This document shows positions 47,275 through 58,948 of a DNA stretch of 64,000 bases, piece after piece. Source of the stretch: Acidaminococcaceae bacterium (GTDB lineage: Bacteria > Bacillota > Negativicutes > Acidaminococcales > Acidaminococcaceae); NCBI GenBank assembly GCA_944390935.1, contig CALXRU010000005.1:1-64000 (forward strand), written 5' to 3'. The translations under genes were made by a program, and so were the position numbers. Within the stretch, counting starts at the first letter, position 1; each line of letters begins with the position of its first letter. Under the pieces are notes generated by a model. It did no database searches. It was given only the letters and a program-made list of their open reading frames with translations, and was not told where the DNA came from.

Positions 47275-47440
47275 ATTTCAACCCACACCGTACTGCGTAC
47301 GGCGACATGCCGCTGTTAGCCTTAAAGACGCGGCAAAAATATTTCAATCCACGCCGTACTGCGTACGGCGACAGTATATCCATTATTTGTGGATTGAAGC
47401 ACTGAAAATTTCAATCCACGCCGTACTGCGTACGGCGACA
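47275..47440 (-). CRISPR. Three-repeat type I-C-like CRISPR array without cas genes in the window
   Basis: Three 33-base repeats at 47275-47307, 47341-47373 and 47408-47440, separated by two different spacers of 33 bases (47308-47340) and 34 bases (47374-47407). On the minus strand the repeat starts GTCGC and ends GTGGATTGAAAT, the known type I-C pattern, with a 7-bp stem GCCGTAC / GTACGGC around TGC. The repeats at 47341 and 47408 are identical; the one at 47275 has two changes (in the ATTGAAAT-proximal part), as expected of a terminal repeat far from the leader. Transcription is therefore minus-strand, toward rmuC. No cas gene is present in the 64 kb. Confidence 0.9.
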
Positions 47441-47622
47441 GCATAGAAACAAAAACTATTAAAAATCACGTTTAATTTTATAAATGTGCGAACAACATAA
47501 CATAAAACATTTAAATCATTAAAATGTATATCACAACAATATGTTCACTTGATCTTCGCACAAAATAACTTTCATCATTTTTACTTATTTATTTTAACAT
47601 TTTACGGTTATTTTGACAAAAT
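47441..47622 (-). promoter_or_regulatory. AT-rich CRISPR leader with candidate promoter
   Basis: About 180 bases, strongly AT-rich, with no gene. A candidate promoter TTATGT (47500-47505), 17 bases, TATAAA (47477-47482) would start about 30 bases before the first repeat. An inverted repeat TGTGCGAA (47485-47492) / TTCGCACA (47555-47562) has one arm in the spacer of that promoter. Confidence 0.6.
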
Positions 47623-47676
47623 AAAATGCTCCCTTTAACAAGCGATTGGTTATCACTGTTTTAAAGAGAGCATTTT
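47623..47676 (-). terminator. Terminator of the glycolytic operon after ggt
   Basis: Arms AAAATGCTC..CTTTAA and TTAAAG..GAGCATTTT around a 22-base loop, followed on the minus strand by TATTTTGTC. It lies 18 bases after the ggt stop and separates the operon from the CRISPR leader. Confidence 0.8.
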
Positions 47677-47694
47677 AATTTTTGTATTATGTTT

Positions 47695-49308
47695 TCACCA
47701 CACAGCAACCATGCCGTCGGCGCGGGGTTCGGTTGCGCCGGCAAGTACGCCGTCGTCGCTGCGCCAAATCATCTGGCCGCGTCCAAAGTCGATGAAATCA
47801 TCGGTTACAATCAGCTCGTGCCCGCGTGCGCGCAGTCCGTCGATAATCTCCTGTCCCACGCTTGCTTCAATCATAACTTTTTTGCCTTCAATCCACTGCC
47901 AGCGCGGGCAGTCCAGCGCTTCCTGCGGATTCATGCCAAAGTCAATAACGTTGTGCATAACCTGCAAATGCCCTTGCGGCTGCATGTAACCGCCCATTAC
48001 GCCAAACGGACCGACAGCTTTGCCGTCCTTTGTCAAAAAGCCCGGAATAATTGTATGGTACGGCTTTTTCAGCGGCACAAGATAATCGTCGTGCTGCGGG
48101 TCCAGCGTAAAGCCGGACGCCCTGTCGTTGAAGGCAATGCCATAGCCCGGCACAACTATGCCGCTGCCGAAGCCCTGAAAATTGCTCTGGATATACGAAA
48201 CCATATTGCCGTCGCCGTCGGCCGTGCACAGGTAAACCGTGCCGCCGCAAAACGGATTGCCCGGCTGCGGCAACAATGCCTGTTCGCCAATCAGCGCGCG
48301 GCGCTGCGCCGTATATTCGTCGCTCAAAAGCTCTTTAACCTGCGCCTTCATATAACGCGGGTCGGCAACGTATTTGCGCCCATCGGCGTAAGCCAGCTTC
48401 ATCGCTTCAATTTCGTGGTGCAGGTTTTCCACGCAGTCCTTTCTGTCGTGCGCAAAACCCTTTAAAATATTCAGCGCCATTAAAGCCACAATGCCGTGCC
48501 CGTTAGGCGGCAGTTCCCACACGCGGTAGCCGTGGTAATCAATACTGATTGGCTCTACCCACTCCGCACGGTAATCCGCCAAATCGCTTTTGCGTATATA
48601 ACCGTCCGTAGCCTGCGAAAACTTGTCGATAGCGTCTGCCACTTCGCCGCGGTAAAATGTTTCACCGTAGCTTTCGGCAATCAACCGCAAGGTTTTGGCA
48701 TGATGCGGCAGTTTGGCAACAGTGCCTGCTACCGGTGTTTTGCCGTCAACGGTAAAGGTATCAAACCACGCCTTAAAGGCTTCATTATTTTTGTAAGGCT
48801 CGAAAACAGCCAAGCCTTGATGCCACAAGCGGCTGATGACCGGCGATACCGGATAGCCGTTTTCGGCATATTCAATGGCAGACGCAAACAAATCGGCAAA
48901 TGGCAGCTTGCCAAAGCGCTTATGCAGCTCTGCCCAGGCAGATACAGCGCCCGGAACGTCAACGGATTCCCAGCCGCGTTCCGGCATTTCCGTTTTGCCT
49001 TTTAAAGCAGGGCAATCCGGCGTAAGCCGTGCCGGTGCATAACCGCTGCCATTCAAGCCGTACAGTTTGCCGTCAACCCACACCTGCGCAAAAGCGTCGC
49101 TGCCCAGACCGTTGCTGGTCGGCTCCACAACCGTCAGCACAATGGCTGTGGCAATGGCTGCGTCAATAGCGTTGCCGCCTTTTTTTATCATTTCCAGCCC
49201 GGCCTGTGCCGCCAGCGGCTGGCTGCTGCAAACCATGCCCTTTGTGCCGTACATTACGCTGCGGCGCGAAGGGTATTTGTATTTTAACGGGTCAAAACCA
49301 AAATCCAT
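47695..49308 (-). CDS. Gamma-glutamyltransferase family protein, without signal peptide
   Basis: Ntn hydrolase of 537 residues. The autoprocessing threonine is in NPFCGGTVYLCTADGDGNMVS, in pieces (CGGTVYLC). The N-terminal GGNAIDAAIATAIVLTVVEP and SNGLGSDAF and the C-terminal GVMGGYMQPQGH fit the family. There is no signal peptide, so it should be cytosolic, unlike classical exported GGT. It stands 14 bases after eno and appears to share the glycolytic transcript; the ribosome binding site (GGGGCG) is poor. The substrate is unknown: gamma-glutamyl peptides or a cephalosporin acylase-like amide. Confidence 0.85.
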   Translation of the reverse strand: MDFGFDPLKYKYPSRRSVMYGTKGMVCSSQPLAAQAGLEMIKKGGNAIDAAIATAIVLTVVEPTSNGLGSDAFAQVWVDGKLYGLNGSGYAPARLTPDCPALKGKTEMPERGWESVDVPGAVSAWAELHKRFGKLPFADLFASAIEYAENGYPVSPVISRLWHQGLAVFEPYKNNEAFKAWFDTFTVDGKTPVAGTVAKLPHHAKTLRLIAESYGETFYRGEVADAIDKFSQATDGYIRKSDLADYRAEWVEPISIDYHGYRVWELPPNGHGIVALMALNILKGFAHDRKDCVENLHHEIEAMKLAYADGRKYVADPRYMKAQVKELLSDEYTAQRRALIGEQALLPQPGNPFCGGTVYLCTADGDGNMVSYIQSNFQGFGSGIVVPGYGIAFNDRASGFTLDPQHDDYLVPLKKPYHTIIPGFLTKDGKAVGPFGVMGGYMQPQGHLQVMHNVIDFGMNPQEALDCPRWQWIEGKKVMIEASVGQEIIDGLRARGHELIVTDDFIDFGRGQMIWRSDDGVLAGATEPRADGMVAVW

Positions 49309-49322
49309 TTTATGCGCCCCAA

Positions 49323-52147
<2,825 letters not shown>

Positions 52148-52154
52148 GTTTTCC

Positions 52155-54080
52155 TCACACACTGCGCACAATAGCGCTGAAGCTTTCCGGCTTCAGGCTG
52201 GCGCCGCCGACCAGTACACCGTCAATTTCGCCCTGTACAAAATCGGCTGCATTCTTTTCGGTTACACTGCCGCCGTACAAAATGCGTACCTTGCGGGCAA
52301 CTTCTTCCGAAAAGATTTTTTCTATCTTGTTGCGGATTAAAACAGCAACCTCCTGCGCATCTGCCGCTGTAGCCGCATTGCCGCTGCCGATTGCCCACAA
52401 AGGTTCGTAAGCGACAACCATGCTTTCAGCTTCTTCGGCAGTAATGCCCTTCAGCGCGCTTTGCAGCTGCATGCTGATTTTGCGCGAGGTTTTGCCTTCC
52501 GCACGTTCTTCTGCGTTTTCGCCCACGCACAAAACAGGTTTTAAACCGTTTCTGTACGCAGCACGCAGTTTTTTGGCAACGGCCACTTCGTTATCGCCGA
52601 ACAGGGTACGGCGTTCGGAATGGCCGACAATTACATATTCAGCGCAGATATCGGCAATCATTTTGCCGCTGACAGCGCCGGTGTACGCGCCTTCATCTTC
52701 CCAGAAAAGATCCTGCGCGCCATAGCCGACATGTTTGCCGTCGATAGCGTCCGCAACGGTTTCCAGTGCCGTAAACGGTGGGAAGATTACAACTTCATTC
52801 AGCGTGCCGTTGGTTTCTTCAACAATGGCTTCTGCCAGTTCCACGGCTTCGCCGACGGTTTTGTGCATTTTCCAGTTGCCTGCCACCATTTTGCGGCGCA
52901 GGTCATCCAGCGCGGCAATGCCCGGCAGCACTTTGCCTTCCAGATATTCAAGGCTTGCGCCGCCGCCGGTGCTGATGTGGCTGATTTTGGAAGCAAGGCC
53001 GGTCTTTTCAATAGCGGCAACACTGTCGCCGCCGCCAACTATGCTGATAGCCTTGCTTTTGGCAACCGCTTCGGCTACTGCCTCGGTGCCATGTGCAAAA
53101 GCGTCCATTTCAAATACGCCCATCGGTCCGTTCCACACAATCATCTTGGCGCCCTGCAAAGCAGCTTCATATTGCAGGCGGCTTTCAGGTCCAATATCCA
53201 GCGCCATATAATCCTGCGTCAGGCTGTCCACGCGTTCAATTTTGGTATCGGCGTCAGCCGCAAAGGCAGAAGCCATTACCAAATCAACCGGCAGCAGCAT
53301 TTTTACGTTATTTTTGGCTGCTTTTTCCAGCAGGCTGCGCGCCAAATCCAGCTTGTCTTCTTCCACGAGGGATTTACCCATTTTATAACCCTGCGCGGCA
53401 AGGAAGGTGTTAGCCATGCCGCCGCCGATGAGCAGCACGTCAACCTTGTCAAGCAGGTTTTCAATTACGCCGATTTTATCGGAAACCTTAGCGCCGCCGA
53501 TAATCGCCGCATACGGATGCAGCGGGTTGGTAACGGCGCGGCCGATAAATTTGATTTCTTTTTCCAGCAAAAAGCCTGCGGCTGCCGGCAAAAAGTGCGT
53601 TACGCCTTCAACGGAGGCATGGGCGCGGTGCGACACGCCGAAACCGTCGTTGACGTAGCAATCGGCTAAAGAAGCCAGTTTTTCCGCAAAACCCAGATCG
53701 TTCTTTTCTTCTTCCTTATGGAAGCGCAGGTTTTCCAGCATCAAAACTTCGCCCGGTTTTAACGCCGCTGCCATTTTTTCGGCTTCAGCGCCGATGCAGT
53801 CATGCGCAAAAGCTACCGGCATGTTAAGCAGCTTGCTTAAATGCGCGGCAACCGGCTTCAGCGAATATTTTTTGTTTACCTCGCCTTTGGGGCGGCCAAG
53901 GTGCGCCATTAAAATAACGGCAGCGCCCTGCTCCAACAGGTAATGCAAAGTATCCAGCGATGCGGTCATGCGGGTATCGTCGGTAATATTGCCTTCGGCG
54001 TCCATCGGCACGTTGTAATCAACGCGCACGAGGACTTTTTTCCCGTTAAGTTCTAAATCGCATAATGTTTTTTTATCCAT
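52155..54080 (-). CDS. pgk-tpi: Fused phosphoglycerate kinase-triosephosphate isomerase
   Basis: Two glycolytic enzymes in one 641-residue chain. Residues 1-393 are a complete [37 protein letters not shown] and the C-terminal [10 protein letters not shown] and [13 protein letters not shown]. Residues 394-641 are a complete TPI: GNWKMH with catalytic Lys404, VIVGHSERR with catalytic His, [11 protein letters not shown] with catalytic Glu, and ILYGGSV. The junction [14 protein letters not shown] has almost no linker; the codon at the usual TPI start position is CTG, one base from ATG, and has no ribosome binding site. A natural PGK-TPI fusion is known in Thermotoga maritima. Confidence 0.95.
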   Translation of the reverse strand: MDKKTLCDLELNGKKVLVRVDYNVPMDAEGNITDDTRMTASLDTLHYLLEQGAAVILMAHLGRPKGEVNKKYSLKPVAAHLSKLLNMPVAFAHDCIGAEAEKMAAALKPGEVLMLENLRFHKEEEKNDLGFAEKLASLADCYVNDGFGVSHRAHASVEGVTHFLPAAAGFLLEKEIKFIGRAVTNPLHPYAAIIGGAKVSDKIGVIENLLDKVDVLLIGGGMANTFLAAQGYKMGKSLVEEDKLDLARSLLEKAAKNNVKMLLPVDLVMASAFAADADTKIERVDSLTQDYMALDIGPESRLQYEAALQGAKMIVWNGPMGVFEMDAFAHGTEAVAEAVAKSKAISIVGGGDSVAAIEKTGLASKISHISTGGGASLEYLEGKVLPGIAALDDLRRKMVAGNWKMHKTVGEAVELAEAIVEETNGTLNEVVIFPPFTALETVADAIDGKHVGYGAQDLFWEDEGAYTGAVSGKMIADICAEYVIVGHSERRTLFGDNEVAVAKKLRAAYRNGLKPVLCVGENAEERAEGKTSRKISMQLQSALKGITAEEAESMVVAYEPLWAIGSGNAATAADAQEVAVLIRNKIEKIFSEEVARKVRILYGGSVTEKNAADFVQGEIDGVLVGGASLKPESFSAIVRSV

Positions 54081-54092
54081 TACGCCACCCTC

Positions 54093-55143
<1,051 letters not shown>

Positions 55144-55156
55144 AGTGCGTAATAAC

Positions 55157-56188
55157 TTAATCTTCAAGCATGTCGGCAATATAATGTGCCGCTGCTTCGT
55201 CGGTAACCAAAATATCCTGCCGCGACGCGCGGATAACGGACAAAATCGCCTCCGCTTTGCTGCGCCCGCCGGCAACGCCGATAACAGTGCCGATTTTCGG
55301 CAAATCCTGCAGCATCAGTCCGGCGTTGTTCGTCATGTAAACCTGCCTGCCGTCCAGCGCACAATACTGGCCAAACGCCTCGCCTACCGCACCTTCATCC
55401 AGCAGTTTTTTTATAAATTCCGGCGCCATACGGCGATGCCTTGCCATAACGGAAGCCTGCCCCACGCCGTGGACGAGGATATCCGCCTGCTTGATAATAT
55501 CGACAACGGCTTTAACGCCGGTATCTTCTGCAAGAATGCTGTTTAAAATTTCCTCGCTGACGCTGTCAGGCACATACAGCTGCCGGTATGACGCGCCCAT
55601 GCGCTGCGCCAGCACCGTGGCAATTGTGTTGGCCTGCAACTCCACGTTATCACCCAAACCGCCGCGCGCAGGCACAACCACAGTCTGCGGGTGGCTGCCG
55701 CTGATATTGGCCGCCAGCGCTGCCATAGTAGTACCGCCGCTGACAGCGACAATGTGCTTTTTGCCGTCACTCAGCAGCCTGCTTAAAATACGCGCCGCCG
55801 CACGGCCGATTTCGCGCTTAACGACTTCCTCCTGGTCGGAATCGCCCGGGATGATAACCACGCTGCCGATATTCAGTTTGGAACACAAAAGCTGCTCCAG
55901 TGAATTAAGCCCCTGCAGCTTGCGCACATAATCGGCAAGCTCTTTTAAAATGTCCATGCCTTCTTCCGTCACCGTCATGCCGGACGAAGAAAAAACAAGC
56001 AGCCCGCAGCCTTTCAAAAAATCCACCTGGGCACGCAAAACCCTTTCGCTGAGCCCAAGCCTTGCCGCCAAAGCACGCCTGCCTATCGGATGTTCGTGGC
56101 TGACCTGGCGCAAAATCTGATAGCGCAGCACCAAAAGGTCTGTCAGCTCCGGAACAATCTTCTTTTGTAAATTAATTATGCTGTCCAT
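55157..56188 (-). CDS. cggR: Central glycolytic genes regulator (CggR, SorC/DeoR family)
   Basis: Repressor of the gapA operon that is released by fructose-1,6-bisphosphate in Bacillus. 343 residues: an N-terminal winged helix (RRALAARLGLSERVLRAQVDFLKGCGLL in parts; LAARLGLSERVLRAQVDFL) and a sugar-phosphate-binding domain with AVSGGTTMAALAANI, VVPARGGLGDNVE and GVAGGRSKAEAILS. It heads cggR-gapA-pgk/tpi-gpmI-eno. The ATG at 56188 lies close behind GGTGG; a TTG four codons earlier is possible. Confidence 0.93.
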   Translation of the reverse strand: MDSIINLQKKIVPELTDLLVLRYQILRQVSHEHPIGRRALAARLGLSERVLRAQVDFLKGCGLLVFSSSGMTVTEEGMDILKELADYVRKLQGLNSLEQLLCSKLNIGSVVIIPGDSDQEEVVKREIGRAAARILSRLLSDGKKHIVAVSGGTTMAALAANISGSHPQTVVVPARGGLGDNVELQANTIATVLAQRMGASYRQLYVPDSVSEEILNSILAEDTGVKAVVDIIKQADILVHGVGQASVMARHRRMAPEFIKKLLDEGAVGEAFGQYCALDGRQVYMTNNAGLMLQDLPKIGTVIGVAGGRSKAEAILSVIRASRQDILVTDEAAAHYIADMLED

Positions 56189-56207
56189 AAACTCCACCAA
56201 ACACGTT

Positions 56208-56237
56208 TTGTCCCTCGTGGTCCTTTTTAAGTCCCAC
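56208..56237 (-). promoter_or_regulatory. Putative CggR operator
   Basis: Two direct GGGAC half-sites on the minus strand, at 56231-56235 and 56210-56214, are 21 bases apart. The second is followed after six bases by TGTT. This resembles the known Bacillus CggR operator (tandem CGGGAC-N6-TGTC, 20-base period) and lies between the promoter and the cggR start. Confidence 0.6.
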
Positions 56238-56278
56238 GGTCTCTAAACAAAACAAATAAGAGTACCTTATTTATAAAT

Positions 56279-56287
56279 ATTGTAGCA
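56279..56287 (-). promoter_or_regulatory. Extended -10 promoter of the glycolytic operon
   Basis: Minus-strand TGCTACAAT, an extended -10 element, about 90 bases before cggR. The -35 region is T-rich without a clear box. Confidence 0.55.
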
Positions 56288-56322
56288 CATATCACACAAA
56301 AAAAGAAGTGCAAAACAAAAAA

Positions 56323-56347
56323 GTTGAAGGCAAAAACTGCCTTCAAC
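56323..56347 (-). terminator. Terminator of queC-queT-queF
   Basis: A 10-bp stem GTTGAAGGCA / TGCCTTCAAC with a five-base loop and TTTTTTG on the minus strand, 30 bases after queF. Confidence 0.9.
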
Positions 56348-56377
56348 CTGTAAAATTTAGTTTAAATATTCAGCTGC

Positions 56378-56878
56378 TTACTTTCTGTAATTAACAATTT
56401 CCGGGTTCATGTCGTGGTATTGCAGGCGGTGTTTGGCTACCTGCTCCCATTCGGTGCCGGGCTTGCCGTAGTTGGCGTAAGGGTCAATGGCCAGGCCGCC
56501 GCGCGGAGTGAATTTGCCCCACACTTCAATGTACTTGGGCTCCATTAGTTTAATCAAGTCTTTCATGATAATGTTTACGCAGTCCTCGTGGAAATCGCCG
56601 TGGTTACGGAAGCTGAAAAGATACAGCTTCAGCGATTTGCTTTCCACCAGTTTCATATCCGGCACATAAGAGATATAAATCGTCGCAAAATCCGGCTGGC
56701 CCGTCATCGGGCACAGGCTGGTAAACTCCGGGCAGTTAAATTTAACAAAATAATCGTTGCCGGGATGCTTGTTGACAAACGCCTCCAGAACCTGCGGCGC
56801 GTAATCGGTCGGGTAGTCGGTTTTATGCCCCAAAAGGCCTACGCCTTGTAATTCTTCTTTGCTTCTTCCTGATGTCAT
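56378..56878 (-). CDS. queF: NADPH-dependent 7-cyano-7-deazaguanine reductase QueF
   Basis: Reduces preQ0 to preQ1 in queuosine synthesis. 166 residues of the unimodular (YkvM) type: catalytic Cys in [13 protein letters not shown], the [16 protein letters not shown] substrate motif, and HEDCVN. AAGGAA precedes the ATG, two bases after queT. Confidence 0.96.
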   Translation of the reverse strand: MTSGRSKEELQGVGLLGHKTDYPTDYAPQVLEAFVNKHPGNDYFVKFNCPEFTSLCPMTGQPDFATIYISYVPDMKLVESKSLKLYLFSFRNHGDFHEDCVNIIMKDLIKLMEPKYIEVWGKFTPRGGLAIDPYANYGKPGTEWEQVAKHRLQYHDMNPEIVNYRK

Positions 56879-56880
56879 GT

Positions 56881-57378
56881 TTATTTCCTTTCTGCCGCAA
56901 CGCTGACGGCGAACGTTTTTTCAAGCGCGGTTACCAGCGCCATGCCGGCAAGCCCGCAAACAAACTGCCCCACCACAACGGTGGACGCCAAAAGCCAGTA
57001 TGGCAATTCCAGAATGATGGAAAGCCACACCGGCACACCCAGCCCGGGGATGAGCGTTATCGCCAGCAAAATGCACCAGTTACCGCAACCGAAGCGTTTG
57101 GCAAGCACGATAACGGATGTTGTTAAAATGCCGACGATGCCGCCGCCAATCATATCCAAAGGCCCAAGCCCGCCCATAAGTGTATTGCTGATAACATTGG
57201 CAACGCCAAACGGCACAATTAAAAACGGAAAGATAGCGCTTAAACCATACATAGCCGTGGCAATACGCACCTGATACTGCCCGAAGGCAAAAGTCTGCGT
57301 GCACATCATTATCACAATGTACAGGGCAATGGCAATGCCCGCGATAGTCACTTTTTGTGTCTGCGTGTAATTTTTCAT
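56881..57378 (-). CDS. queT: QueT family queuosine-precursor transporter
   Basis: 165-residue membrane protein with about five hydrophobic segments, of the QueT (ECF S-component) family: [32 protein letters not shown] in parts ([16 protein letters not shown]), [23 protein letters not shown]. It would bind preQ1 or a related base and use a shared ECF energising module not found here. The second of two adjacent ATGs fits the GAGGAG spacing better. Confidence 0.88.
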   Translation of the reverse strand: MKNYTQTQKVTIAGIAIALYIVIMMCTQTFAFGQYQVRIATAMYGLSAIFPFLIVPFGVANVISNTLMGGLGPLDMIGGGIVGILTTSVIVLAKRFGCGNWCILLAITLIPGLGVPVWLSIILELPYWLLASTVVVGQFVCGLAGMALVTALEKTFAVSVAAERK

Positions 57379-57381
57379 CAT

Positions 57382-58062
57382 TTACTCCTCATATTCCAGC
57401 GGGTCGCTTGCGCCGTTAGCCGCAAAAGCCGCTTTTCTGTCGATGCAGGTTCCGCATTTGCCGCACGGTTTTTCACCACCGCAGTAGCAGCTCCATGTAA
57501 GTTCATACGGCACACCAAGCTGTAAACCCAGCGCCACAATATCCTTCTTCGTCATTTTTACAAACGGTGCAACAAGCTGCACTTTGCGCCCGCTGCCGAT
57601 GTAAATGCCTTCGTTCATCTTGTTGTTAAAGTCGCTGCTGCAATCGGGGTAAGCGCTGCCCGCAGCGTCATCGGCGTGCGCGCCATAATAAACCACACTG
57701 CAATTTTGCGCCAGCGCGATGCTCGCCGCTACGCTTAAAAATACGCCGTTTCGGAACGGCACATAAGTTGTTACCGCTTCGCCGTGCCTGTTTTCAAGCT
57801 GTTCGGCGTAGGATTTTTGCGGTATTTCTTCCGTTGACTGCTTTAATAGCGAGCAGTTGCTGAACGCAAACACCGGCGTTAAATCCAGCTTTAAAAGCTG
57901 TACGTTGTAATGTGCCACTATCTGTTCTGCCGCCGCCAGCTCTTTACTGTGCTTCTGCCCATAGTACAGCGCCAACGCCACAACGTCTTTATATTTTTCT
58001 TTAGCCAGCGCCAGGCAGGTGCTGCTGTCCACTCCGCCGCTTAAAAGTACCAGTGCTTTCAT
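57382..58062 (-). CDS. queC: 7-cyano-7-deazaguanine (preQ0) synthase QueC
   Basis: ATP-dependent conversion of 7-carboxy-7-deazaguanine to preQ0. 226 residues: PP-loop LLSGGVDSSTCLALA, YYGAHADDAAGSAYPDC and the zinc-binding C-terminal CYCGGEKPCGKCGTC. The start at 58062 lies five bases after GGAGG; the frame is open 23 codons further, through the riboswitch terminator. First gene of queC-queT-queF. Confidence 0.96.
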   Translation of the reverse strand: MKALVLLSGGVDSSTCLALAKEKYKDVVALALYYGQKHSKELAAAEQIVAHYNVQLLKLDLTPVFAFSNCSLLKQSTEEIPQKSYAEQLENRHGEAVTTYVPFRNGVFLSVAASIALAQNCSVVYYGAHADDAAGSAYPDCSSDFNNKMNEGIYIGSGRKVQLVAPFVKMTKKDIVALGLQLGVPYELTWSCYCGGEKPCGKCGTCIDRKAAFAANGASDPLEYEE

Positions 58063-58083
58063 CATAGCCTCCATAAAATAAAA

Positions 58084-58107
58084 AATCCGCCTGGCTACAG
58101 ACGGATT
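58084..58107 (-). terminator. Intrinsic terminator of the preQ1 riboswitch
   Basis: A 10-bp stem (minus-strand AATCCGTCTG with CAGGCGGATT, one G-U pair) with loop TAGC, followed by TTTTTTATTTTA, just before the queC ribosome binding site. Its first arm overlaps GCAATC, which can instead pair with GATTGC right after the aptamer to form an antiterminator. Confidence 0.88.
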
Positions 58108-58141
58108 GCATAACAATATAACTGCCGCCAAGCGGCAATCG

Positions 58142-58183
58142 CCCGTAGTTTTGTTTATAGACTGGATGGTTCCGAACAGTCTG
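58142..58183 (-). promoter_or_regulatory. preQ1-I riboswitch aptamer
   Basis: Minus strand: stem AGACTG / CAGTCT encloses a 12-base loop TTCGGAACCATC, followed by the A-rich tail ATAAACAAAACTACGG. The loop length, its initial TTC, the final C (position of the preQ1-specificity cytosine) and the AACAAAAC tail match known class I preQ1 aptamers. A loop-tail pseudoknot can form with CGG.A against U.CG. It lies about 12 bases after the predicted transcription start and in front of queuosine genes. Confidence 0.8.
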
Positions 58184-58201
58184 TTATTAAGTTACTAATA
58201 T

Positions 58202-58230
58202 AGTATAACCAAATTTTGCCGGTTTGGCAA
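58202..58230 (-). promoter_or_regulatory. Promoter of queC-queT-queF
   Basis: Minus-strand TTGCCA (58225-58230), 17 bases, TATACT (58202-58207). The -35 box lies in a small TTTGCC/GGCAAA inverted repeat just after the stop of the lipoprotein gene. Confidence 0.75.
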
Positions 58231-58237
58231 ATGTTTT

Positions 58238-58873
58238 TTAATCTTCGGTGATTGCTTCGGCAAATTCGTGGGTAATACGTTTCAGCATGCCGCTGGTATC
58301 GGTAGTGTCGTAGTTGTCGCGGCTGTCGTTAATGGTGTACACAACGCGGCTGCCGTCTGCGGTTTTAACAACAAACTCAATTTCAGCGCGGGCAGTGTAG
58401 ATTTTTTTGCGCGGATGGTTAACGGTTTCGGTATCAGGGATAGAAACTTTGGTTACATGGCCTTTGTCGTCAACAACAGAAGTCTGGCGGGTAACGTGGC
58501 GGGTTTCGGTGTAAGGTTCCTGCCATTCCCACTGGCTGCCCAGCGCATAGACGTTAACAATTATTTTTAATGCTTTAGAAGGGTCAACGGTGGTGCTGCT
58601 GACGGTTTCACCTTCGATAGGAGCGGTAAACTGCACTTTTTCTTTGGCAAAAGCTTCCATCAAAGCGATTTCAACCTTGCTTTCAGCGCCGTTTTCGGTA
58701 ACAAAATTATCATAGGTCGGCTGGTGCATGTTGATGCTTTCAACTTCAACGGCGGTTACTGCGCCAAATTTAAAATCGGGCGCCTGCCATTTAACTTTTT
58801 CCGCACCGGCAATCTGCGCGGAGCAGGCAACCAGCATTACCATCATGCTTAAAATAACTAAAATTCTTTTCAC
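58238..58873 (-). CDS. Exported lipoprotein of unknown function
   Basis: 211 residues from a GTG start placed by GGAGG eight bases upstream; the frame is open 36 codons further across the promoter. The N-terminus KRILVILSMMVMLVAC is a signal peptide with lipobox LVAC (Cys about 17), and AGA further on is an alternative signal peptidase I site. The mature part is rich in charged beta-strands (FGAVTAVEVESINMH, IYTARAEIEFVVKTADGSRV). No recognised domain. It follows the phosphate operon but has its own promoter. Confidence 0.7.
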   Translation of the reverse strand: MKRILVILSMMVMLVACSAQIAGAEKVKWQAPDFKFGAVTAVEVESINMHQPTYDNFVTENGAESKVEIALMEAFAKEKVQFTAPIEGETVSSTTVDPSKALKIIVNVYALGSQWEWQEPYTETRHVTRQTSVVDDKGHVTKVSIPDTETVNHPRKKIYTARAEIEFVVKTADGSRVVYTINDSRDNYDTTDTSGMLKRITHEFAEAITED

Positions 58874-58906
58874 AAAAAATACCTCCATTATTTTAACTAC
58901 CACAAA

Positions 58907-58936
58907 ATTATATACAACAATGAGTTTAATTGTCAA
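58907..58936 (-). promoter_or_regulatory. Promoter of the lipoprotein gene
   Basis: Minus-strand TTGACA (58931-58936), 18 bases, TATAAT (58907-58912). Confidence 0.85.
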
Positions 58937-58948
58937 CCAAAAAGAAAA

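Noticed and set aside
47226-47288. An N-terminal extension of rmuC by 21 codons.
   Set aside because: It would start inside the terminal CRISPR repeat and lacks a ribosome binding site, whereas the ATG at 47225 has GAAAGG seven bases before it.
52890-52910. A possible frameshift or separate start of tpi at the pgk-tpi junction.
   Set aside because: The frame continues without a stop. The codon in the usual start position is CTG, no ribosome binding site precedes it, and both domains are complete, so a true fusion is the simplest reading.
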